From assembly GCA_021780935.1 (NCBI GenBank), contig JAJXXT010000104.1, positions 1 to 7,558 on the forward strand: a stretch of 7,558 nucleotides of DNA. The letters run 5' to 3'. The translations under genes and the position numbers were made by a program. Numbering within the stretch: position 1 is the first letter of the stretch; every line of letters starts with the position of its first letter. Positions 1 through 5,211 of this stretch are shown here, one piece after another. This DNA is from Pseudomonadota bacterium (GTDB lineage: Bacteria; Pseudomonadota; Alphaproteobacteria; Acetobacterales; Acetobacteraceae). The notes beneath the pieces were generated by a model. It saw only the letters and a program-made list of their open reading frames with translations, had not been told where the DNA came from and searched no databases.

Positions 1-1
1 G

Positions 2-220
2 GGGGAGGCGGCGCGCCGCGCCCGCGCGCTGCGGCTCGCCACGGACGGGGCGATCCTGCGCATGGCGACCGCGACCCCCGCCGCGGCGATGCGCCTCGGC
101 GATCGCGGCCGTATCGCGGCCGGCATGCGCGCCGATCTCGTTGCCCTGGACGCTGGCTGGAACGTCGCAGCGGTCTGGCAGGGCGGTCGGAAACTCGAGA
201 GCAACCTCCGATCGGTCTGA
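2..220 (+). CDS. 3' end of an amidohydrolase, probably N-acetylglucosamine-6-phosphate deacetylase (5' truncated by window)
   Basis: Reading from base 2 gives 72 codons ending in TGA at 218-220, with no start inside the window, so only the C-terminal end of the protein is seen. The visible part contains LRMATATPAAAMRLGDRGRI, then AAGMRADLVALDAGW and VAAVWQGGRK. This is the typical end of amidohydrolase-superfamily enzymes, where the chain returns to the small beta-sandwich, and the 'ADLV.LD ... V..VW..G' wording fits NagA best. NagA removes acetate from N-acetylglucosamine-6-phosphate in the cytoplasm, feeding amino-sugar and cell-wall recycling. All metal ligands lie upstream of the window, so the substrate cannot be confirmed; another amidohydrolase such as a dihydroorotase-like enzyme is possible. 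The last codons, from GAG at 197-199 onward, lie inside the dispersed repeat at 196-320, so the final seven residues (ESNLRSV) are probably an acquired tail. Confidence 0.62.
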   Translation, partial: GEAARRARALRLATDGAILRMATATPAAAMRLGDRGRIAAGMRADLVALDAGWNVAAVWQGGRKLESNLRSV

Positions 221-320
221 GCCGGTCCGGCTCGGGCAGATCGGCGGCTGCGCTGGATTCCAAGTTTCCTGGAGCGGGAAATCAGGCCAGATGATTCTAT
301 CTGGTCGGATATTGCTCTAG
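196..320 (+). repeat. Dispersed palindromic repeat, copy A (125 bp)
   Basis: This segment is homologous to the reverse complement of 1905-2033. Outside a variable 24-28 nt middle section I count 85 identical positions of 101. It begins CGAGAGC (196-202) and ends GCTCTAG (314-320), near-complementary ends. Hairpin I has arms 210-224 and 228-242 with loop GTC. Hairpin II pairs CTGGAGCG (269-276) with TGCTCTAG (313-320) and the 12-nt arms 281-292 and 299-310 around loop GATTCT. Its lower AT content and CTAG motif contrast with the coding DNA. The first 25 bases overlap the upstream deacetylase-like gene. It resembles a MITE or REP-type element; no transposase is present. Whether it works as a 3'-UTR structure is inference. 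Confidence 0.8.
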
Positions 321-330
321 CTGCGGGCAA

Positions 331-370
331 AGAAAAACCGTTCCGGCGGCACGCGGCCACCGGAACGGTT
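331..370 (-). terminator. Intrinsic terminator of the aldehyde dehydrogenase gene
   Basis: On the minus strand, 17 nt after the TAA stop of the aldehyde dehydrogenase gene, an 11-bp perfect stem AACCGTTCCGG/CCGGAACGGTT (right arm 360-370, left arm 336-346 on the plus strand) is followed by a U-rich run (TTTTTCTTT, including the stem's last bases). A stable GC-rich stem with a U-tract is the classical Rho-independent signal. The U-tract occurs only on the minus strand, so it serves the minus-strand gene and not the plus-strand deacetylase. Confidence 0.88.
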
Positions 371-386
371 CACCGCCCGCCGTCGG

Positions 387-1832
387 TTATGCCGAGGCCT
401 GCGTCACGAACTTGGTGTTGAGATAGGCTTCCATCGCCTCGAGCCCGCCCTCCGAGCCGTAGCCGGAATCCTTCATCCCGCCGAACGGCACTTCCGGCAG
501 CGCGAGCCCGTGATGGTTGATCGACATCATGCCGGACTCGACGGCCGTCGCCACCTTGTTCGCGGTGGTCGCGGAACGCGTATAGGCATAGGCGGCGAGC
601 CCGTAGGGCAGGCGGTTGGCCTCCGCCACCGCTTCCTCGGTCTTCTTGAACGCGACGACCAACGCCAGCGGCCCGAACGGCTCCTCGTTCATCGCGCGCA
701 TGTCGGTCGTGACCTCGGTCAGCACCGTAGGCTCGAAGAAATTGCCCTTGTTGCCGATGCGCTTGCCGCCGGTGCGCAGCGTCGCCCCCTTCTGCACCGC
801 ATCGGCGACGAAGCCTTCCATCGCGGTGATCCGTCGGGCATTGGCCAGCGGCCCCATCGTCGTGCCGGCGTCGAGCCCGCTGCCCACCTTGATGTTCTTG
901 GCGATGGTCACGAAACGATCGACGAACTTCTCATAGACGCTCTCCTGCACCAGCAGGCGCGTCGGCGCGATGCAGACCTGGCCGGCGTTGCGGAACTTGT
1001 TGGCGGCGAGAATCTTCGCCGCGGCATCGATGTCGGCGTCCTCGAACACCAGGGCCGGCGCATGGCCACCGAGCTCCATCGTCACGCGCTTCATGTGCAG
1101 TCCCGCCAGCGCGGCGAGTTGCTTGCCCACCGCCGTCGAGCCGGTGAACGAGATCTTGCGGATGATCGGATGCGGAATGAGATATTCCGAAATCTCCGCG
1201 GGAATCCCGTAGACCAGTTGCACCACCCCCGCCGGCACGCCGGCATCGGCAAAGACGCGCACCAGCTCCGCGCAGGAGGCCGGCGTTTCCTCCGGGCCCT
1301 TGAGGATGATCGAGCAGCCGGCGGCGAGCGCCGCGGAGAGCTTGCGCACGGCCTGGTTCACCGGGAAATTCCACGGCGTGAACGCCGCGACCGGCCCCAC
1401 CGGCTCCTTGATGACGAGCTGGTAGACGCCATCCGCCCGCGCCGGGATCACGCGGCCATAGGCGCGCCGGGCTTCCTCGCCGAACCAGTCCATCACATCG
1501 GCGCCGACCAGGAGCTCGCCCTTGGCCTCGGCCACCGGCTTGCCCTGCTCCATCGTCATCAGTGGCGCGATGCTGTCGGCGCGCTCGCGCATCAGTACCG
1601 CGGCGCGCTTCAGCACCTTGCCCCGCTCGAAAGCGGAAACCTTCCGCCATGCCGCGAAGCCTTTCTGTGCCGCCTCCAGCGCGCGGTCGAGATCGGCCTT
1701 CCCGGCATGCGCGACGGTGCCGAGCGGCTCGCTCGTGGCCGGGTTCAGCACCGTCAGGTGCTTGCCGCCGGCCGCCTTGGTCCAGGCGCCATCGATGAAA
1801 AGCGAGATCTCGGGATAGGTCGCAGCGGACAT
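387..1832 (-). CDS. NAD(P)-dependent aldehyde dehydrogenase, succinate-semialdehyde dehydrogenase-like
   Basis: This is a complete 481-residue protein, the normal length for soluble ALDH-superfamily enzymes, which oxidise an aldehyde to its acid with NAD(P)+. All core elements are visible: WNFP at 154-157 with the oxyanion-hole Asn155, cofactor Lys178 in [14 protein letters not shown] at 229-233, general base Glu253 in MELGGHAP, catalytic Cys287 in [17 protein letters not shown] at 383-388 with Glu384, and the C-terminal [11 protein letters not shown]. Wording and length are closest to enzymes annotated as succinate-semialdehyde or ketoglutarate-semialdehyde dehydrogenases. The second cysteine of the C-x-C redox pair known in some succinate-semialdehyde dehydrogenases is absent (C-I-A), so the substrate remains open. 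The ATG start is supported by GGAGA at 1839-1843, six bases upstream. It stands alone, flanked by two inverted copies of a repeat, with its own terminator. No gabT-like aminotransferase is adjacent within the window. Confidence 0.93.
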   Translation of the reverse strand: MSAATYPEISLFIDGAWTKAAGGKHLTVLNPATSEPLGTVAHAGKADLDRALEAAQKGFAAWRKVSAFERGKVLKRAAVLMRERADSIAPLMTMEQGKPVAEAKGELLVGADVMDWFGEEARRAYGRVIPARADGVYQLVIKEPVGPVAAFTPWNFPVNQAVRKLSAALAAGCSIILKGPEETPASCAELVRVFADAGVPAGVVQLVYGIPAEISEYLIPHPIIRKISFTGSTAVGKQLAALAGLHMKRVTMELGGHAPALVFEDADIDAAAKILAANKFRNAGQVCIAPTRLLVQESVYEKFVDRFVTIAKNIKVGSGLDAGTTMGPLANARRITAMEGFVADAVQKGATLRTGGKRIGNKGNFFEPTVLTEVTTDMRAMNEEPFGPLALVVAFKKTEEAVAEANRLPYGLAAYAYTRSATTANKVATAVESGMMSINHHGLALPEVPFGGMKDSGYGSEGGLEAMEAYLNTKFVTQASA

Positions 1833-1868
1833 GAAGCGTCTCCGTTTGCTGGTGGCTGGGTTCGGCCC

Positions 1869-1897
1869 ATTCTGCGCCAGCGCGCGGCCGTCGCCAA
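1869..1897 (-). promoter_or_regulatory. Possible sigma-70-type promoter of the aldehyde dehydrogenase gene
   Basis: On the minus strand TTGGCG (1892-1897) and CAGAAT (1869-1874) are separated by 17 bases and match the -35 and -10 consensus at four of six positions each. Transcription would start near 1862, giving a leader of about 30 nt that contains the GGAGA ribosome site. It lies between repeat copy B and the gene. Matches this weak occur by chance in such DNA, so this is a candidate only. Confidence 0.3.
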
Positions 1898-1904
1898 ATC
1901 CCGG

Positions 1905-2033
1905 CTAGAGCAATAGCCGACCGGACAGCATCATCAGGTCGGCTTTCCTGCTCTAGGAAACTTAGTATCTGGAGCAACTTATCTGCGGTCGGCCTGAGCC
2001 GGACCGGCTGAGGCCGACCGGAGGTCGCTCTAG
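1905..2033 (-). repeat. Dispersed palindromic repeat, copy B (129 bp, inverted relative to copy A)
   Basis: Read on the minus strand this copy starts CTAGAGC (2033-2027) and ends GCTCTAG (1911-1905), perfect 7-bp inverted ends, with a third CTAGAGC in its centre (1956-1950). Hairpin I has 15-nt arms 1987-2001 and 2005-2019 with a single mismatch. Hairpin II combines an outer 8-bp pairing CTAGAGCA/TGCTCTAG with inner arms 1915-1926 and 1933-1944. The terminal TAG (2032-2030) is the stop codon of the alpha-E gene, so the repeat begins exactly where that reading frame ends. Transcripts of the alpha-E operon would carry the element in the same sense as copy A in the deacetylase transcript. No U-tract follows hairpin I, so if it terminates transcription it is not a classical intrinsic terminator. 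It also lies just upstream of the candidate aldehyde dehydrogenase promoter. Confidence 0.8.
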
Positions 2034-3010
2034 GATGCGGCGTTCGGCCGCCAGTCGCGGAAAAACGCGGTGCCGATCGCCGCCGCCAGGGCATTCAGGT
2101 TCTGCTGCACCGCGTCGAGGAAGGCGCGCAGCCCGCCCTCGATGATGCGCGAGACCGGCCGCCCGGTCAGCGCCGCGCGCAGTTCCTCCGCCAGTTCGAG
2201 CGCGTCGACGGTGCCGCGCAGCCCATAGCGCGCGCGCAGCTCGCCCAGGCACGCCTCCATCTCGCTCACGCACAGCGCGACGCTGCGCGGCGACCCGCGA
2301 TCGACCAGCAGGAACGCCACCACGTCCGCCGGCGCGAACCCTGGCGGCGCCACGCGCCGGAACCCGTGGTAGCCCGCTGCCGCGCGCAAGACGCCGCCCC
2401 AGCGCTCGAGCTCCGCCACGCGTCGGTCCTCGCCGCCGTTCGGCGCCGTCAGCAGGTGGTAGCGGATGTCGAGCAGCCGCGTCGTCTGATCCGCGCGCTC
2501 GATCAGCCGCCCGAGCCGGTAGAACAGCCAGCCCTGGTCGCGGAAGAACGTGCCCTCGGTGATGCCGGTGTGCGTCTGCACGCCTTCCTTGACGCGCGTG
2601 CACAGGCGCGACAGGCGGTCGCCCTGCATTTCCTCGGGCGCGATCGCCGACATGGCGCGATGGAACATGTTGAGCTGGCGCCACATCTCCGTCGAGATCA
2701 GCGGCCGCAGCGTGCTTGCGTTGTAGCGCGCGGCCTCGAGTGAGGCGGGGATGGACGTCGGGTTCGCCGCGTCGGCCAGGTAGAACGCCTTCACCGCCTC
2801 GGCGCCGGGCGTGTGGCCGAGCCGCGCGAAATTCTCCTCGTCGGCGTTGATCTGCACCAGCGCGTACCAGCTTTCCGCCTCCCGCCCCGGGCTCTCGAAC
2901 CCCTGCGTGACGTCGATCAGCCGCGCCATGTTCTCGACCCGCTCGAGATAGCGCGCCATCCAGAACAGCCCTTCGGCATAGCGCGCCAGCATCACCGGCT
3001 CGCGCGCCAT
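2030..3010 (-). CDS. Alpha-E domain protein (DUF403)
   Basis: This is a 326-residue, mostly helical, soluble protein. It carries the repeated E/R-rich helical signatures of the alpha-E family: LFWMARYLERVENMARLIDV at 15-34, GWLFYRLGRLIERADQTTR at 160-178 followed by LLDIRY, and FLLVDRGSPRSV at 233-244. The family has no firmly assigned activity. It is nearly always encoded beside a circularly permuted ATP-grasp enzyme, as here, and sometimes fused to it, so it is thought to assist a ligase that forms peptide-like amide bonds. The start is set by TGATG coupling: the upstream gene's TGA overlaps this ATG by one base, and GGAGG at 3018-3022 lies seven bases upstream. An ATG six codons in would also be near the family's usual N-terminus but lacks a ribosome site. 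The TAG stop is contributed by the terminal CTAG of the dispersed repeat. No transglutaminase-like gene follows, although that is a common third member of such operons. Confidence 0.9.
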   Translation of the reverse strand: MAREPVMLARYAEGLFWMARYLERVENMARLIDVTQGFESPGREAESWYALVQINADEENFARLGHTPGAEAVKAFYLADAANPTSIPASLEAARYNASTLRPLISTEMWRQLNMFHRAMSAIAPEEMQGDRLSRLCTRVKEGVQTHTGITEGTFFRDQGWLFYRLGRLIERADQTTRLLDIRYHLLTAPNGGEDRRVAELERWGGVLRAAAGYHGFRRVAPPGFAPADVVAFLLVDRGSPRSVALCVSEMEACLGELRARYGLRGTVDALELAEELRAALTGRPVSRIIEGGLRAFLDAVQQNLNALAAAIGTAFFRDWRPNAAS

Positions 3011-4485
3011 CACCCGGCCTCCGCCGCGAGCACCCAGGTATCCTTCGATCCGCCGCCCTGCGATGAGTTCACGATCAGCGACCCTTCCTTCATCGCCACC
3101 CGCGACAGCCCGCCAGGCAGCACCCAGCTCTCCCGCCCGGTCACGGCGAAGGGGCGCAGATCGAGGTGCCGCGGCCGCACGCCGCTCTCGGTCAGGGTCG
3201 GCGCGACGGAAAGGTCGATCACCTCCTGGCTGATCCATTTTGCCGGCTCCGCGAGCAGCGCCGCGCGGGCCCGCTCCAGCTCCGCCCGGCTGGCCCGCGG
3301 TCCGATGGTGATGCCGTAGCCGCCGCTCTCGCCCACCGGCTTGACCACCAGCTGCGCAAGATGGGCCAGCGTGTAGTCGAGCCCCCCCCGCTCGCGGCAG
3401 GTATGGGTCGGCACGTTGGCGAGGATCGCTTCCTCGCCCAGGTAGTAGCGGATGATGCGCGGCATGTAGGCATAGACCGCCTTGTCGTCCGCGACCCCGG
3501 TGCCGACCGCGTTGGCCAGCGTCACGTTGCCGCGCCGCCAGGCGCCGATCAGGCCCGGCACGCCGAGCAGGCTTTCCGGGCGGAACACCGTCGGGTCGAG
3601 GAAGTCGTCGCCGATGCGCCGATAGATCGTGTGCACCGGCCGCAGCCCCGCCGTGGTGCGCATCCACACATGGTCCTGCTCGACCGCAAGATCCGCTCCC
3701 TCTACCAGCGGCACGCCCATCTCGCGCGCCAGGAACACATGCTCGAAATAGGCGGAGTTGTAGATGCCGGGCGACAGCAGGACGACCTGCGGGTCATCGA
3801 CCCCCGCGGGCGCGATCTCCGCCATCGCCGCATGCAGCCGCCGGCCGTAGTCGTCCACCGGCCGCAGCTTCATCCCCGCCATCAGGTCGGGGAAGGTGCG
3901 GTTCATCAGGTGCCGGTTTTCGACCACGTAGGAGACGCCCGAGGGCGTGCGCGCGTTGTCCTCCAGCACCATGAAATCGCCATCGCGCCCGCGCACGATG
4001 TCGGTTCCGCAGATATGCACGTAGGTTCCAAAGCGAACGGGAAAATGCTCCATCTCCGGCCGGTAATTCGCATTGCCCAGCACCAGGTCGCGCGGCAGGA
4101 CGCCGTCGGCGAGGATTTTCCGCTCATGGTAGATGTCGTGCAGGAACAGGTTCAGCGCCGCCACGCGCTGCTTCACGCCGCGCTCGATCCGGTCCCACTC
4201 GCCGGCGGTGATGATGCGGGGGATGCAGTCGAAGGGCAGGATGCGGTCGATCGCGGCGGCGTCCGAATAGACGGTGAAGGTGACGCCGAGGTCGATCAGG
4301 TCGCCCTCGGCCGCCGCGGCGCGGGCTCGCAGCGCCTCGATGCCGATCGCGGCGAGCCTGGCCCGCACCACGCCCAGGGCGCCGCCATCGCCCTCGCGCG
4401 GGGCCGTCAGCTCGCAGAAATAGGGCCCCGGCGCATAGCCGGCGAACAGCGGCGTCGCCTCGGCCGCCGGTTTCCGTTCCGCCAT
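3010..4485 (-). CDS. Circularly permuted type 2 ATP-grasp protein (DUF404/DUF407)
   Basis: This 491-residue protein matches the circularly permuted ATP-grasp family in length and wording. Visible blocks are YSDAAAIDRILPFDCIPRII (73-92), RDLVLGNANYRPEM (132-145), VLEDNARTPSGVSYVVENR (173-191), IYRRIGDDFLDP (287-298), the glycine-rich nucleotide-binding loop VVKPVGESGGYG (380-391), VRPRHLDLRPF (436-446) and NSSQGGGSKDTWV (473-485). ATP-grasp enzymes couple ATP hydrolysis to ligation of a carboxylate to an amine, usually through an acyl-phosphate. In this subfamily the true substrate is unknown; comparative genomics suggests synthesis or attachment of a peptide-like product. The ATG at 4485 was chosen because AAGGAG (4491-4496) sits five bases upstream; longer in-frame starts at 4518 and 4563 lack such a site. 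It is the first gene of a two-gene operon with the alpha-E gene and is probably transcribed from the divergent promoter region upstream. Confidence 0.92.
   Translation of the reverse strand: MAERKPAAEATPLFAGYAPGPYFCELTAPREGDGGALGVVRARLAAIGIEALRARAAAAEGDLIDLGVTFTVYSDAAAIDRILPFDCIPRIITAGEWDRIERGVKQRVAALNLFLHDIYHERKILADGVLPRDLVLGNANYRPEMEHFPVRFGTYVHICGTDIVRGRDGDFMVLEDNARTPSGVSYVVENRHLMNRTFPDLMAGMKLRPVDDYGRRLHAAMAEIAPAGVDDPQVVLLSPGIYNSAYFEHVFLAREMGVPLVEGADLAVEQDHVWMRTTAGLRPVHTIYRRIGDDFLDPTVFRPESLLGVPGLIGAWRRGNVTLANAVGTGVADDKAVYAYMPRIIRYYLGEEAILANVPTHTCRERGGLDYTLAHLAQLVVKPVGESGGYGITIGPRASRAELERARAALLAEPAKWISQEVIDLSVAPTLTESGVRPRHLDLRPFAVTGRESWVLPGGLSRVAMKEGSLIVNSSQGGGSKDTWVLAAEAG
3018..3022 (-). 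promoter_or_regulatory. Ribosome binding site of the alpha-E gene
   Basis: GGAGG on the minus strand lies seven bases before the ATG at 3010-3008, within the last codons of the ATP-grasp gene. Together with the TGATG stop/start overlap it fixes the start and implies coupled translation of the two proteins. Confidence 0.75.
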
Positions 4486-4490
4486 CAAAG

Positions 4491-4496
4491 CTCCTT
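4491..4496 (-). promoter_or_regulatory. Ribosome binding site of the circularly permuted ATP-grasp gene
   Basis: AAGGAG on the minus strand sits five bases before the ATG at 4485-4483. This decides between this start and two longer in-frame ATGs (4518 and 4563) that have no comparable site. Confidence 0.8.
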
Positions 4497-4513
4497 CTGG
4501 CCTTTCGCAAACC

Positions 4514-4540
4514 AGCATAGCAGATGCGTCCGCCGTGCAA
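4514..4540 (-). promoter_or_regulatory. Candidate promoter of the ATP-grasp/alpha-E operon
   Basis: On the minus strand TTGCAC (4540-4535) is followed after 15 bases by TATGCT (4519-4514), which is preceded by TG one base upstream, an extended -10 form. The short spacer is non-ideal, but an extended -10 can compensate. The start would fall near 4507, leaving a leader of about 20 nt containing AAGGAG. The -35 hexamer lies inside the left arm of the inverted repeat 4535-4596, so a protein bound there could control it. Confidence 0.45.
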
Positions 4541-4596
4541 CCGCCGCGATTGCCGCCTGCCACGCGTCATGGCCGCGCCGGACGGCGCGGTTGCAC
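4535..4596. repeat. Spaced inverted repeat in the divergent control region
   Basis: GTGCAACCGC (4535-4544) and its exact reverse complement GCGGTTGCAC (4587-4596) are separated by 42 bases; the arm centres are 52 bp apart, close to five helical turns. Each arm contains TTGCAC directed outward toward the gene on its side: left toward the ATP-grasp operon, right toward the lipoprotein gene. This geometry suits a shared operator or paired divergent -35 boxes. For the rightward copy no convincing -10 is seen; TACCTC 18 bases downstream is poor. Confidence 0.55.
4573..4590. repeat. Short GC-rich palindrome between the divergent genes
   Basis: CCGCGCCG (4573-4580) and CGGCGCGG (4583-4590) form a perfect 8-bp inverted repeat around GA. 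It overlaps the right arm of the larger inverted repeat by four bases, so the two could not be fully paired at once. It may be a regulator site; in DNA this GC-rich a palindrome of this size can also arise by chance. Confidence 0.35.
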
Positions 4597-4685
4597 AGCC
4601 ACCGCCGCCTCCGCTACCTCAACCCCACGCCCACAACCCGCCCCACAAGCCGCTTTTCACAGCGCCGCCTGTCCCGGAGCCCTGC

Positions 4686-5201
4686 ATGCGTCTGATCGCC
4701 GTCCCCGCCCTCGCCGCTGGCCTGTTGCTGCTGTTCGGCTGCGCCCATCGGGCGCATGCGCCCGCTCCCCAGGCAGCGCTTCCGGTCGGCCACATCGACG
4801 CGCCGCCCGCCCCCTACTGCGCCCAGCCGCCGGAACTCACCGCGATTGAGGTGGAGGGACTGAAGAGCCGGCTGATGGTCACTGCCCTCTCCTGCGACGC
4901 GCGTGACCAGTACAACAGCTTCGTCGAGCGCTACCGCGCCGCGCTCACCGCCGACGACAGGACGCTCGCCGGCTATTTCCGCCGCAATTACGGCCGCTCG
5001 GCGCAGGCGGAGCACGACAACTACATCACCGCGCTCGCCAACGCCCAGAGCCAGATCGGCACCCAGGAGGGGGTGACGTTCTGCGAGCAGAATGTCGGCC
5101 GCTTCGCCGATGTGCTGGCGCTGCAATCGGCGTCGCAGCTGGCCTCCTACGCCAGCGCCAAGCCGATCGACCAGCCGTACCGGTTCGCCACCTGCAACTG
5201 A
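4686..5201 (+). CDS. Small conserved-type lipoprotein of unknown function
   Basis: This 171-residue protein begins with a hydrophobic signal segment (residues 3-18) ending in LFGC, so Cys19 is the probable lipidated residue. The lipobox is slightly atypical, with Phe before Gly, and the n-region has only one Arg. An Ala/Pro/His-rich linker (about 20-44) follows, then a probably helical domain with ALSCDARDQYNSFVERY (67-83), YFRRNYGRS (97-105) and HDNYITALANAQSQ (110-123). Four further cysteines (45, 70, 133, 170) could form two disulfides in the periplasm. I recognise no enzymatic motif and give no function; similar small proteins are, from memory, seen in Acetobacteraceae. The ATG at 4686 is preceded by GGAG at 4677-4680; longer in-frame starts would place a proline-rich stretch before the signal peptide. 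It is divergent from the ATP-grasp operon and convergent with livF, ten bases away. Confidence 0.78.
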   Translation: MRLIAVPALAAGLLLLFGCAHRAHAPAPQAALPVGHIDAPPAPYCAQPPELTAIEVEGLKSRLMVTALSCDARDQYNSFVERYRAALTADDRTLAGYFRRNYGRSAQAEHDNYITALANAQSQIGTQEGVTFCEQNVGRFADVLALQSASQLASYASAKPIDQPYRFATCN

Positions 5202-5211
5202 GCGGCGGGGT

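Noticed and set aside
510..1916. Long plus-strand open frame antisense to the aldehyde dehydrogenase gene
   Set aside because: Its translation is Arg/His/Gly/Leu-rich with no domain wording, as expected when high-GC codons are read on the opposite strand. The minus-strand ALDH explains the region fully.
196..2033. A composite transposon carrying the aldehyde dehydrogenase
   Set aside because: The flanking repeats are too short to encode a transposase, none is present nearby, and no direct target duplications flank the whole unit. Only a MITE/REP-like relation is supportable.
3011..3667. N-terminal extension of the alpha-E reading frame into the ATP-grasp gene (possible fusion)
   Set aside because: The open frame continues upstream but encodes Arg/Ala-rich nonsense. 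The conserved protein starts at the TGATG junction with its own GGAGG.
4524..4685. Upstream in-frame start for the lipoprotein (225 residues)
   Set aside because: It would put a Pro/His-rich stretch before the signal peptide and lacks a ribosome site, while the ATG at 4686 has GGAG and an immediate signal sequence.
3166..4695. Long plus-strand open frame antisense to the ATP-grasp gene
   Set aside because: Low-complexity Arg/His/Asp-rich translation, no ribosome site and no family signature. It is a shadow of the conserved minus-strand protein.
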